Shown here piece by piece: positions 44,845 through 52,109 of a stretch of DNA of 64,000 bases. The stretch comes from SpSt-333 sp964371615 (GTDB lineage Bacteria; Bacteroidota; Ignavibacteria; UBA10030; UBA8401): contig CAYJMS010000005.1 of the NCBI GenBank assembly GCA_964371615.1, positions 62,001 through 126,000 on the forward strand. Direction: 5' to 3'. Numbering within the stretch: position 1 is the stretch's first letter; every line of letters starts with the position of its first letter. A program made the position numbers and the translations under genes. The notes beneath the pieces were generated by a model. That model ran no database searches, was not told the DNA's origin, and worked only from the letters and a program-made list of their open reading frames with translations.

Positions 44845-46293
44845 CTATAATTCAAATTGTTCTAAATCATGAGACCGAGAGGCTTTTTTTATTGATACAT
44901 TCCCAATATGTGGATAGTCCAAAGATTTTCCGGAAAGCAATTCTTCGACTGTTATTATTTGAATTTTTGTATATTTTTTATCCATCATTTTTGAATGATA
45001 GAATCCTGCCGATATAGCCTCTTTTATCATAGGCCTTGATGGATTTTCAAGTGTTATAAGTGCGCCCATCTCGGCCAACTCTCTTGTCATGACCCCCTTC
45101 AAATCCCTTATGTCGGAAGATTTCACCCCGCCAGATTTTACAGAAATTATAATTTGTTTTGTTTTATTTGTTTTTAAATCATCGTGAAAATAAATTCTTC
45201 CATCAATTCCCTGATCCGCACCCTTTTTTTTGTCCGTTGGCCTTGCGCTAATTAATCCTAATGCCCACCATTGAAATTGGAATCTATCTTGTAGGGCAAG
45301 CTGTTGGGCGTCTTCAATGGTAACTGGTTCTCCAAGAATTTTATATTTTAAATTTTTCCCGTGTAAATCTTTCAGGCGGTGTTTTATTAATGACGTTGCA
45401 AGATATGTAATATCAATTCCAATCCACTTTCTTTTCATGTCTTCTGCAACGACAATAGATGTTCCGCACCCACAAAATGGGTCAAGTATTATGTCCCCCT
45501 TATTAGAACTCCCTTCAATTATTCTTCTTAGAAGTGCGTCTGGTTTTTGCGTGGGAAATAATTGTTTAATCGGTGGCACCCTTCCTATATCCCATACATC
45601 ATCCATTCTTACGCCCTCAGAATCCTCGTCTTCCGTTTGAGAGGGAAGCCTAATTCCATTTTCATCATATCCGGATATAATTTTAGATTTCCCAAATCGT
45701 TTTAGCGTTGATTGTGCCCGATCCATAAATTGTTGATTAAATATTCTTTCTTTAGAATCTGTTTTTGAATAAAACAAAATCACATCGTGGTTTCTCTGAA
45801 AAGTATATTTTCCAGATGGCCACTTTCTGTAATGCCATATTATTTCGTTTTTATAATTTTTAACCCCAAATATTGAATCCATTAATATTTTTAAATAGTG
45901 GCTTGCGGTTGGATCACAGTGTAAATAAATTGAACCCGTTGATTTTAATACCCTTTTTAATTCTATAAGTCTCGGAGCCATCATTGCCAAATAAGCCATC
46001 ATATCATTTTCTCCAAGAAACGCTCTAAATGATTGCATGGTTTGGGATGGCTTTCCACCAGCTTCTACTATTTCTCTATATGCTTCTTCTGCCGATACAT
46101 CCCAGCTCCACGTATCTTCAAAGGCTTTGATCTGTGCTTTAGAGCGCGTGCCGTCTTGTTCTTCAAATAAAACGTTATAATCTCTATCGCTTTTAAAGGG
46201 GGGATCGAGATATATTAAATCAACAGATTCATCTTTAATATGAAGTCTTAAAACGTCGAGATTGTCTCCGTAATAAAGCATACTCTCATTCAT
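44845..46293 (-). CDS. DNA methyltransferase (N4/N6, beta-type order) fused to an Mrr-like PD-(D/E)XK domain
   Basis: 482 residues. The catalytic motif DPPF is at residues 30-33, with LIYL before it, and the AdoMet-binding motif DPFCGCGT is at 271-278. This catalytic-before-AdoMet order is that of beta-class N4-cytosine/N6-adenine methyltransferases. From about residue 345 a second domain has GADQGIDGRI (D364) and IIISVKSGGV (K386). This resembles the Mrr/restriction-endonuclease-like fold, but Ser384 stands where Glu or Gln is usual, so cleavage activity is doubtful. A ribosome-binding site (AAAGGTGG) lies inside the last codons of the transposase, two bases from its stop, so the two are coupled. 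The recognition sequence is unknown. Confidence 0.85.
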   Translation of the reverse strand: MNESMLYYGDNLDVLRLHIKDESVDLIYLDPPFKSDRDYNVLFEEQDGTRSKAQIKAFEDTWSWDVSAEEAYREIVEAGGKPSQTMQSFRAFLGENDMMAYLAMMAPRLIELKRVLKSTGSIYLHCDPTASHYLKILMDSIFGVKNYKNEIIWHYRKWPSGKYTFQRNHDVILFYSKTDSKERIFNQQFMDRAQSTLKRFGKSKIISGYDENGIRLPSQTEDEDSEGVRMDDVWDIGRVPPIKQLFPTQKPDALLRRIIEGSSNKGDIILDPFCGCGTSIVVAEDMKRKWIGIDITYLATSLIKHRLKDLHGKNLKYKILGEPVTIEDAQQLALQDRFQFQWWALGLISARPTDKKKGADQGIDGRIYFHDDLKTNKTKQIIISVKSGGVKSSDIRDLKGVMTRELAEMGALITLENPSRPMIKEAISAGFYHSKMMDKKYTKIQIITVEELLSGKSLDYPHIGNVSIKKASRSHDLEQFEL

Positions 46294-46295
46294 TT

Positions 46296-47129
46296 TTACG
46301 CCACCTTTGATTGTTGTATTAATAAATCATGCCAACCCCAAACGCGGTTGGTTACTTTTGCTTCCATTGCGGGGGTTACTCTTAATGATGAGTGAATACG
46401 CATAAAATTATAATGATAAAAATGCAACGAAACAGCACACTCCAAATTTTTTAACTTCTTACTGAAAGCATTGGTTAAACGAGTAAACCGTCTCATGCTC
46501 ATTCGCATAGTTAAGTTCTGTCTTTCAACATGAGAAGTGCTGATCTTAAATCTTTTGGGGTCTCCGATAAGGGGGCGTATTATTACCTCCTTTATCTGTG
46601 CGGGCGAATAACGTTTTTCTCCGGTGCTTTCTTCTCCGTAAACCTTGTGAATTTGTCCATAGTCAACGTCTGCCCCAAAGATACGGTCTACAGCGTTAAA
46701 ATAAGGAATATAAGAGTCTGTTGAAAGTTGAAACTTCTGGGGGAATCTATATTTCAAGTCATTCATAATCGTTAAAGCCATTGCATAGTTTCTTTTGCCG
46801 ACAAAAAACGAGGGGACTAATTTTGTCTCGCTATCAATTGCTACCCAGACATACTGATCCCCAAGTTCAAAACTGTCTTTTTCTTCACCCTTCAAACGCT
46901 TTTGTTTTTTGCCGACATAAGTCCAAATTTCATCTACCTGAATGTAACGGGACTTTAGGTTTACGAACATTGAATCTTGAATTTCTCTAGCAATCTCTCC
47001 CGCCTTAACGAGTAGAGACATGATGGTATTTCGATTAACTCCTGTAATCCGTTCAATAGACCGGATGGAAACACCCTCTACAAGCTGGGATAAAACGAGG
47101 GCTTGTTTTTCGTAGGATAATACGTTCAT
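46296..47129 (-). CDS. IS1-like DDE transposase
   Basis: 277 residues in one frame. An N-terminal helix-turn-helix (VSIRSIERITGVNRNTIM, about 20-37) is followed by the catalytic core with D66 (IQVDEIW), D138 (LSTDSY) and E202 (SHVERQNL), then MSMRRFTRLTNAFSKKL and the C-terminal RIHSSLRVTPAM. This is the DDE arrangement of IS1-type transposases. The zinc-ribbon start and the programmed frameshift of classical IS1 are not present. AGGAG lies seven bases before the ATG. It should cut at the 19-base terminal repeats of this element. Confidence 0.92.
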   Translation of the reverse strand: MNVLSYEKQALVLSQLVEGVSIRSIERITGVNRNTIMSLLVKAGEIAREIQDSMFVNLKSRYIQVDEIWTYVGKKQKRLKGEEKDSFELGDQYVWVAIDSETKLVPSFFVGKRNYAMALTIMNDLKYRFPQKFQLSTDSYIPYFNAVDRIFGADVDYGQIHKVYGEESTGEKRYSPAQIKEVIIRPLIGDPKRFKISTSHVERQNLTMRMSMRRFTRLTNAFSKKLKNLECAVSLHFYHYNFMRIHSSLRVTPAMEAKVTNRVWGWHDLLIQQSKVA

Positions 47130-47192
47130 GGCAAATCTCCTGTGTTAGTTGTTGATTTTGCCCAAGCATGAACGTATATTTGTATCAGGGTT

Positions 47193-47216
47193 ATTTGTCC
47201 GTTCACGCGGGCAAAT
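47193..47216. promoter_or_regulatory. Candidate operator upstream of the transposase gene
   Basis: An imperfect palindrome ATTTGTCC, eight bases, GGGCAAAT (7 of 8 pairs), located 64 bases before the transposase start. It is a possible binding site for the element's HTH protein or the transposase. Confidence 0.35.
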
Positions 47217-47223
47217 GATTTTA

Positions 47224-47266
47224 GAAACCGTGAAGTGCTAGAACACTTTGCGGTTTCGCTTTTTTA
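47224..47266 (+). terminator. Strong hairpin terminator between the HTH and transposase genes
   Basis: GAAACCG...CGGTTTC with an inner GAAGTG/CACTTT extension gives a stem of about 14 pairs with two wobbles, followed by GCTTTTTT on the plus strand. It may shield the transposase from plus-strand readthrough. Confidence 0.7.
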
Positions 47267-47476
47267 CTGCCTCTTTTTGTATTTAATCCAGTCCTCCAAT
47301 TCTTCTCTCTTCAGCAATGTTAGCGTTTTAAACTTATATGTTGTTAGCCATCCCCACGATAGATAATTCCTTAGCGACCCGTTAGATATTCCTAAAAAAC
47401 GGGATGCTTCATCTATGTTTAGATAGTCGTTTTCGTTTGCGACAGTAACAATGGATAAGTTGTTAAGTTTTAGCAT
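47264..47476 (-). CDS. Small helix-turn-helix protein (MerR/excisionase-like)
   Basis: 70 residues. LNIDEASRFLGISNGSLRNYLSWGWL is the helix-turn-helix, followed by LLKREELEDWI, the layout of HTH_17/excisionase-type DNA-binding proteins. The ATG is only five bases after the -10 box, so the mRNA is probably leaderless. A perfect 9-3-9 palindrome covers its -35 box, suggesting self-repression. It is probably the transposon's regulator; an excisionase role is less likely because no tyrosine integrase is present. Confidence 0.8.
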   Translation of the reverse strand: MLKLNNLSIVTVANENDYLNIDEASRFLGISNGSLRNYLSWGWLTTYKFKTLTLLKREELEDWIKYKKRQ

Positions 47477-47481
47477 ATAGC

Positions 47482-47510
47482 AATATAATACCTACTTGAC
47501 AACATGTCAA
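47482..47510 (-). promoter_or_regulatory. Promoter of the HTH gene
   Basis: Minus strand TTGACA, 17 bases, TATATT, matching both consensus boxes of the host-type promoters. The predicted start falls on or beside the ATG. Confidence 0.75.
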
Positions 47511-47513
47511 GTA
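47493..47513. promoter_or_regulatory. Perfect palindromic operator over the -35 box
   Basis: TACTTGACA, ACA, TGTCAAGTA: nine-base arms, perfect, including the -35 TTGACA. It is a likely autoregulatory site for the HTH protein. Confidence 0.65.
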
Positions 47514-47702
47514 CAAAAGTTTAGTAAACCAAATTCTAATGATTGACCCAAAAGAATTTCTTTAGATAATTCAAAAATGACGATAAATGGCAATGATTTA
47601 GCAGTTTTTGAGATGTGGATAATGGTGGAAAGGTTTTACTTGCGTTGAGTGTCGAAAGTTATATCTTAGTGGATAGCACCTAACTCCATGGGTGTGGGAA
47701 AT

Positions 47703-47727
47703 AAAAAAGGGGTCAAAATGACCCCTA
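47703..47727 (-). terminator. Intrinsic terminator after the 177-residue gene
   Basis: Minus strand GGGGTCA, TTT loop, TGACCCC, then six T. It ends leftward transcription from the right half of the element. Confidence 0.8.
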
Positions 47728-47794
47728 ATTCAAAACGATGCATTAATTGACACTTTTCGCGCCAACGATAAGTGTCGCACCAGAAAGGAGGTAT

Positions 47795-47860
47795 ATGTTA
47801 GACCCTATTAAAGCGCGTTCTTGGGCGCGATTTAAATACCCAAGAGGTATAATAAGGTAG
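47795..47860 (+). CDS. Possible 21-residue peptide gene
   Basis: ATG three bases after a strong AAGGAGG, giving a basic peptide MLDPIKARSWARFKYPRGII plus one Arg. A stem-loop begins at its stop codon. The ribosome-site spacing is short, so translation is uncertain; it might be part of a non-coding transcript. Confidence 0.25.
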   Translation: MLDPIKARSWARFKYPRGIIR

Positions 47861-47884
47861 CCCGCTATACCGGCGGGCTGTTTA
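47859..47884 (+). terminator. Stem-loop after the mini-ORF
   Basis: AGCCCGC, seven-base loop, GCGGGCT, then GTTTAAAT. The T tract is weak, so termination may be partial. Confidence 0.45.
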
Positions 47885-47970
47885 AATCAACAATTAAAAC
47901 TAACGCTAAAGTTTTACAAAGTCAATTAGATTAAAACAAATAGTCGGGAAACAAGTGGACAAAATTTTTC

Positions 47971-47999
47971 TTGACTGTCTTGGAAAAAACGCTTAGATT
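47971..47999 (+). promoter_or_regulatory. Promoter of a candidate small RNA
   Basis: TTGACT, 17 bases, TAGATT, followed by a strong terminator about 80 bases downstream and no plus-strand gene. Confidence 0.5.
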
Positions 48000-48005
48000 A
48001 AAAGT

Positions 48006-48086
48006 AATGCAGAGGTCTTGCAGAGCTCCCTTTTGGGATTTGTTGCCTGCCCCCAGGGCTCATAATACTGGGGGATTTTTTATTTT
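48006..48086 (+). ncRNA. Candidate small RNA (about 80 nt) with intrinsic terminator
   Basis: It runs from the predicted start to a CCCCCAG/CTGGGGG hairpin with ATTTTTT. The 3' part is antisense to the last codons of the 177-residue gene. It may simply be the terminator for plus-strand readthrough; no known RNA family was recognised. Confidence 0.4.
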
Positions 48087-48593
48087 AAACAGCTCTCTTA
48101 TCTGCTGTTTTTTTGCCTGTCTATCAATCTTAAAAGAAGTTGTAAAATTATATGTTCCATCGGTGTTTTTCTTTAGAACCACAAGATGTTTAACTGGATT
48201 TATGTAGTATCTGATCTTTTGTTCATCTTCCTGTAGCAATACATTTCTACAAAATCCGCCGATTATAGGGATTACCCACCCAATTCTTTTTACACGAATA
48301 ATATCTGGTTTTCTCAATCCGTCCCACCCGTGAACCCCAAGCAAATGATATGTTGACGTTCTGCAAAAAACGTCTTTTCCATCGTGGGTCTTGCAGAATG
48401 GCAACAGTATACCATGAGAGTCTTTTTTATAAAAATATCTACGTGCATACCTTTCCCCTATTTTAAGTATTTCCTCGTGGCTTAACGAGGTCAAAAACTC
48501 ATGTTCTTTTAACTTGAATGATTTTACGGAAATTGGTGGGTCGGGAAGTCGTATAACGGTGTTCAGGCATTCTCCGGGAATAATTGACAACAA
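48060..48593 (-). CDS. Hypothetical transposon passenger protein, 177 residues
   Basis: Not recognised with confidence. The listed start is TTG without a ribosome-binding site; a later start is possible. Motifs are GERYARRYFYKKDSHGILLP, VHGWDGLRKPDIIRVKRIGW and, near the C terminus, HLVVLKKNTDGTYNFTTSF. The last stretch recalls the ending of phage-type Barnase-EndoU-ColicinE5/D-RelE-like nuclease domains, which would fit a toxin-like cargo, but this is a weak resemblance. There is no signal peptide. Its end overlaps a plus-strand terminator and candidate small RNA, and a minus-strand terminator lies about 330 bases further on. Confidence 0.65.
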   Translation of the reverse strand: MLSIIPGECLNTVIRLPDPPISVKSFKLKEHEFLTSLSHEEILKIGERYARRYFYKKDSHGILLPFCKTHDGKDVFCRTSTYHLLGVHGWDGLRKPDIIRVKRIGWVIPIIGGFCRNVLLQEDEQKIRYYINPVKHLVVLKKNTDGTYNFTTSFKIDRQAKKQQIRELFKIKNPPVL

Positions 48594-48679
48594 TTTAATT
48601 TATTCACCGGATAAGGGCAACCATTATTTACATTTTAACAAAGTCAAACTTACTTAACCGGATTTAGCCTAATGTTAAA

Positions 48680-48698
48680 TTCAAATTAAGACACTACC
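48680..48698 (-). repeat. Right terminal inverted repeat
   Basis: Perfect 19-base reverse complement of the left end. Confidence 0.92.
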
Positions 48699-48706
48699 CA
48701 ATCTTG
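48699..48706 (+). repeat. Right copy of the 8-bp target-site duplication (CAATCTTG)
   Basis: Its last three bases supply the TTG of the uridine kinase -35 box. Confidence 0.9.
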
Positions 48707-48732
48707 CTTCTGCAGCATCCTTCCTCTATATT
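48704..48732 (+). promoter_or_regulatory. Promoter of uridine kinase
   Basis: TTGCTT, 17 bases, TATATT. The -35 box starts within the target duplication, directly beside the transposon end. Confidence 0.6.
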
Positions 48733-48758
48733 AAAAAACATCTTTTGAAAGGCACCCC

Positions 48759-49385
48759 ATGCGTCAATTGGTTATCGGCATCGCCGGCGGAACCGGATCC
48801 GGGAAGACATCGGTGACGAACAGAATCCTTGAACAAATTCATCAAACAGAGAATGTGATCGTCATTCAGCACGATTCTTATTATCGGGATATTTCGACAT
48901 ACGGCGGTATGCGGGGAGATCAGATCAATTTTGATCACCCGGATTCGCTCGAAACACCGCTTTTGGTCCGTCATATTAAGGAATTAAAGAGCGGTAAATC
49001 TGTTGAGCAACCGTTGTATAATTTTGCAACTCATGCCCGAATGAAAGAAACCCGTCCGCTGGAACCGAAAGATATCATCATAGTGGAAGGCATTCTTATC
49101 TTTGCCTCGAAAGAACTGAGGGACGTCTTCGATATAAAGATCTTTATCGATACCGATGCCGATGAACGTCTGCTCCGTCGCCTCAAAAGAGATATTGTTG
49201 AAAGGGGGCGTTCCATTGAATCGGTCATGCATCAATACATTACCACAGTCAAACCGATGCATCTGGAATTTGTCGAACCGAGCAAGCGGTATGCGGATAT
49301 AATCATTCCCCGGGGAAGCGAAAACACCGTTGGCATCGATATGGTCGTCGTCAAGATCGAGGCGTTGCTTCGTTCATTGAAATAG
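48759..49385 (+). CDS. udk: Uridine kinase
   Basis: 208 residues. The P-loop GIAGGTGSGKTSV is at about 7-19, followed by IQHDSYYRD (substrate-site Asp and Tyr), FDHPDSLETPLL and the RRLKRDIVERGRS lid region, all as in bacterial uridine/cytidine kinases. It phosphorylates uridine and cytidine to the monophosphates in nucleoside salvage. The length is standard. GAAAGG lies a few bases before the ATG. It now starts about 60 bases from the transposon end. It stands alone with about 120 bases to the M16 gene, and upp, another pyrimidine salvage gene, is 12 kb away. Confidence 0.95.
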   Translation: MRQLVIGIAGGTGSGKTSVTNRILEQIHQTENVIVIQHDSYYRDISTYGGMRGDQINFDHPDSLETPLLVRHIKELKSGKSVEQPLYNFATHARMKETRPLEPKDIIIVEGILIFASKELRDVFDIKIFIDTDADERLLRRLKRDIVERGRSIESVMHQYITTVKPMHLEFVEPSKRYADIIIPRGSENTVGIDMVVVKIEALLRSLK

Positions 49386-49440
49386 CATGAAAACTGCCCA
49401 AAATATGAGACAAAATTCGAATGCGAGTTCGGGATTTCAC

Positions 49441-49469
49441 TTTAAAGTTTACCAAAAATCATCTATCTT
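49441..49469 (+). promoter_or_regulatory. Candidate promoter of the M16 peptidase-ald unit
   Basis: TTTAAA, 17 bases, TATCTT, 35 bases before the ATG. Confidence 0.35.
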
Positions 49470-49504
49470 AATAAAGTACACATGACTTCATACACCGGAA
49501 TTCA

Positions 49505-50809
49505 ATGACATACAGGAATACTCTCTCCAGGCAATTTACAGATGTGCATCCCTCTTACAAGAAAACTACTCTTGAGAATGGTATTCGTGTCATTACTGAA
49601 GAAATTCCCACCGTAAAATCGGCCTCAATCGGCGTCTGGATCAATACCGGATCGCAAAACGAAACGGAAACGACAAACGGCATTTCGCATTTCATCGAAC
49701 ACATGCTGTTCAAAGGGACGAAAAAACGAAACTATGTTCAGATTGCGCATAGTGTCGAATCCGTCGGCGGATATTTGAATGCATTCACGACAAAAGAACA
49801 CACGTGCTATTATGCGCGAGTACTCGATGAATACGTCGATCATGCGGTCGACATCCTTTCGGATATGGTGCAATTTTCCACCTTTCCTAAAAAGGAAATG
49901 GAAAAAGAAAAAACGGTGATCCTTGAAGAAATCAAACGGTCGGAGGACGATCCGGACGATCTCATCCATGAATATTTCGACCGCCATCTTTTCGGCAATC
50001 ATCCATATGCCCGGCCGATTATTGGTACGGAGGAGAATATCCGGCGATTCACGCGCGATGAAATTTTAGAATACACCAAAAAGTTTTACACGAACGGAAA
50101 TATCATCCTTGCTGCCGCCGGTAACATTACGCATGATCAACTGGTGCGCCTTGCGGAAAAATATTTTGTCCTCAAACGAAATTCCAGCGGGAAAAAACAA
50201 CTCAGCGCCGTTCCCCGCAATGCTCGGGTGATCAGGGAATACGTCAAACCGATTCAGCAGGCGCACCTCCTGACGGGAACGCTGGCATTCAATGCGCATC
50301 ATTCGATGCGGTATCCCGGTATGGTGATGAATTCTGTGCTCGGCGACGGGATGAGTTCACGCTTGTTCCAGAAAATCAGAGAGAAGCACGGCTTGGCGTA
50401 TTCGGTCTATTCTTTTCTCAGCATGGCAAAAGAAACCGGTGCATTCGGTATCTATGTCGGCACCGACAAGGGATCGGTACGAAAAGCGTCGGATCTTGCC
50501 TACGCAGAGTTGGAAAGGATCAAAACTGTTCCGTTAAAACGATCGGAACTCCTCCGCGCCAAAGCGCAACTCAAAGGGAATATGCTGATGAGCCTAGAAA
50601 GCACCTCCAATAGGATGATGAGGCTCGGAAACGGGGAATTGTATTTTGGGGAATACCGGACGCTCGATTCGATCGTGAAGAACATTGACGCAGTCACTGC
50701 GGATGATGTGCAACGGACTGCACAAAAATTGTTCGATATCAATACGTTTACCACCGTTGTGCTTATACCACAACACAGCGACACAATACAGACAACAATC
50801 AATTCGTGA
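49505..50809 (+). CDS. Zinc-dependent M16 peptidase (processing-peptidase-like)
   Basis: 434 residues. The inverted zinc motif HFIEHMLFKGT (H62, E65, H66) is followed by the distal Glu region EKTVILEEIKRSEDDPDDL. A C-terminal M16 half contains GDGMSSRLFQKIREKHGLAYSVYS, the R/Y substrate-binding region. It belongs to the PqqL/YmxG-type single-chain M16B proteins of bacteria. No signal peptide is seen, so it is cytoplasmic. It is followed after 36 bases by alanine dehydrogenase, probably co-transcribed. The substrate is unknown. Confidence 0.93.
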   Translation: MTYRNTLSRQFTDVHPSYKKTTLENGIRVITEEIPTVKSASIGVWINTGSQNETETTNGISHFIEHMLFKGTKKRNYVQIAHSVESVGGYLNAFTTKEHTCYYARVLDEYVDHAVDILSDMVQFSTFPKKEMEKEKTVILEEIKRSEDDPDDLIHEYFDRHLFGNHPYARPIIGTEENIRRFTRDEILEYTKKFYTNGNIILAAAGNITHDQLVRLAEKYFVLKRNSSGKKQLSAVPRNARVIREYVKPIQQAHLLTGTLAFNAHHSMRYPGMVMNSVLGDGMSSRLFQKIREKHGLAYSVYSFLSMAKETGAFGIYVGTDKGSVRKASDLAYAELERIKTVPLKRSELLRAKAQLKGNMLMSLESTSNRMMRLGNGELYFGEYRTLDSIVKNIDAVTADDVQRTAQKLFDINTFTTVVLIPQHSDTIQTTINS

Positions 50810-50845
50810 AATACCAATCCTAAACTACTACAGAGAGATGATACT

Positions 50846-51961
50846 ATGATTATCGGAGTGCCAAAAGAGATCAAAACAAATGAAAATCGCGTCGGACTGG
50901 TCCCGGTCGGAGTGGAAACACTACGTCAATTCGGACATACGGTTCTCATCGAATCGAAAGCCGGCGTCGGCAGCGGTTTCGAAGACAGTGCGTATACGGA
51001 TGCAGGCGCCAAGATCGCAAAAAATGCGAAAGAGGTGTATCACAAAGCGGATATGATTATTAAAGTGAAAGAACCGATCAAGCAAGAATACCATTCCATT
51101 CGCCGGGACCAGATCGTTTTTACCTACTTTCACTTTGCGGCAAGCAAAGAACTGACGAATGCGATGTTAAAATCGCAGGGTGTGTGCATAGCGTATGAGA
51201 CGGTGCAGAAAACGGACGGATCGCTTCCGCTGCTTATACCGATGAGCGAAGTTGCAGGCCGGATGGCTCCTCAGGAAGGTGCAAAATATCTTGAACGGAC
51301 GATGGGCGGACGGGGTGTATTACTCGGCGGTGTTCCCGGTGTGGAACCGGCGAACGTCGTCGTTATCGGCGGTGGAATTGTCGGTACAAACGCCGCAAAG
51401 ATCGCAGCCGGATTCGGCGCCAAGGTAACAATTATGGATAACAATTTGTATCGCCTGCGTCAACTCGATGATTTCATGCCGAAAAATGTCGTGACGATGA
51501 TGAGCAATCCGTATAATATCCGTAAAGCGATCCAATCGGCAGATCTTGTCATTGGAGCGGTTCTGATTCCGGGTGCAAAAGCGCCGAAACTCATCCGGAA
51601 AGATATGTTGAAGACGATGAAACCGGGTTCGGTCATCGTGGATGTCGCCGTCGATCAGGGGGGATGCATTGAAACCTGTAAACCCACCACGCACGAAAAT
51701 CCGACTTTTGTCGTGGATAACGTGATCCATTATTGCGTCGCGAACATGCCGGGTGCCGTTCCGTTCACATCGACCATCGCATTGACGAACGCGACGCTGC
51801 CCTACGCGGTCGAACTGGCGAACAAAGGATGGGAAAAAGCGGTGCAGACAAATCTTGAACTCAAGTTCGGTCTGAACATGGTGGACGGTTTGATCACCTA
51901 TAAAGGCGTTGCGGATGCCTTCCATATGAAATATACACCGGTGGACGCAATTCTTCGGTAA
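50846..51961 (+). CDS. ald: Alanine dehydrogenase
   Basis: 371 residues, the usual length. It begins MIIGVPKEIKTNENRVG. R15, K75 and H96 fall on the positions that bind pyruvate and catalyse hydride transfer in bacterial alanine dehydrogenases. The NAD-binding fold has VVIGGGIVGTNAAKIAAGFGAKVTIMD. The enzyme interconverts L-alanine and pyruvate plus ammonia with NAD. An AGAGAG site precedes the ATG. A strong terminator follows the stop. Confidence 0.96.
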   Translation: MIIGVPKEIKTNENRVGLVPVGVETLRQFGHTVLIESKAGVGSGFEDSAYTDAGAKIAKNAKEVYHKADMIIKVKEPIKQEYHSIRRDQIVFTYFHFAASKELTNAMLKSQGVCIAYETVQKTDGSLPLLIPMSEVAGRMAPQEGAKYLERTMGGRGVLLGGVPGVEPANVVVIGGGIVGTNAAKIAAGFGAKVTIMDNNLYRLRQLDDFMPKNVVTMMSNPYNIRKAIQSADLVIGAVLIPGAKAPKLIRKDMLKTMKPGSVIVDVAVDQGGCIETCKPTTHENPTFVVDNVIHYCVANMPGAVPFTSTIALTNATLPYAVELANKGWEKAVQTNLELKFGLNMVDGLITYKGVADAFHMKYTPVDAILR

Positions 51962-51973
51962 TGCCGTTGAAAC

Positions 51974-52008
51974 CTTGCGAAGGCATCGGCCTTCGCAGGG
52001 TTTTTATT
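51974..52008 (+). terminator. Intrinsic terminator of ald
   Basis: TGCGAAGG and CCTTCGCA arms, six-base loop, flanking CC/GG pairs, then GTTTTTATTT. Confidence 0.9.
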
Positions 52009-52026
52009 TCTGCCGTAAATTTCCGC

Positions 52027-52055
52027 TTTCAACCAAAGACATTTTTTCATACATT
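52027..52055 (+). promoter_or_regulatory. Candidate promoter of nuoGHI
   Basis: TTTCAA, 17 bases, TACATT, in the otherwise gene-free space after the ald terminator. Confidence 0.35.
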
Positions 52056-52109
52056 TATACCGTTATCATTAAATAAAGATCACCAACCGACACACTATCG
52101 CATCGTACA

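Larger units (their letters stand above)
47514..48059. other. Transposon spacer with candidate small transcripts
   Basis: About 545 bases with no long gene. It holds a minus-strand terminator, a possible 21-residue peptide gene with hairpin, a GACACTT/AAGTGTC inverted repeat (47749-47755 and 47770-47776) and a promoter for a short RNA, listed separately. Confidence 0.6.
44116..48698. mobile_element. IS1-like transposon (4,583 bp) with passenger genes
   Basis: The boundaries are set by 19-base perfect terminal inverted repeats (GGTAGTGTCTTAATTTGAA) and an 8-base target duplication outside them. With one gap the repeats extend to TTAACA. The element contains a DDE transposase of IS1-like type and, as cargo, a methyltransferase-nuclease-like fusion, a small HTH protein, an 84-residue protein, a 177-residue protein, a tRNA-like gene and candidate small RNAs. 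Its visibly AT-rich composition and codon use differ from the flanks. It appears intact and may still be mobile. Confidence 0.92.

Noticed and set aside
46296..47129. Programmed frameshift as in classical IS1 insA-insB
   Set aside because: The transposase is complete in one frame and no slippery sequence is needed to join the DDE residues.
47971..48207. A 78-codon plus-strand frame in the right half of the transposon
   Set aside because: No ribosome site, runs through a strong terminator and overlaps the better-supported minus-strand gene.
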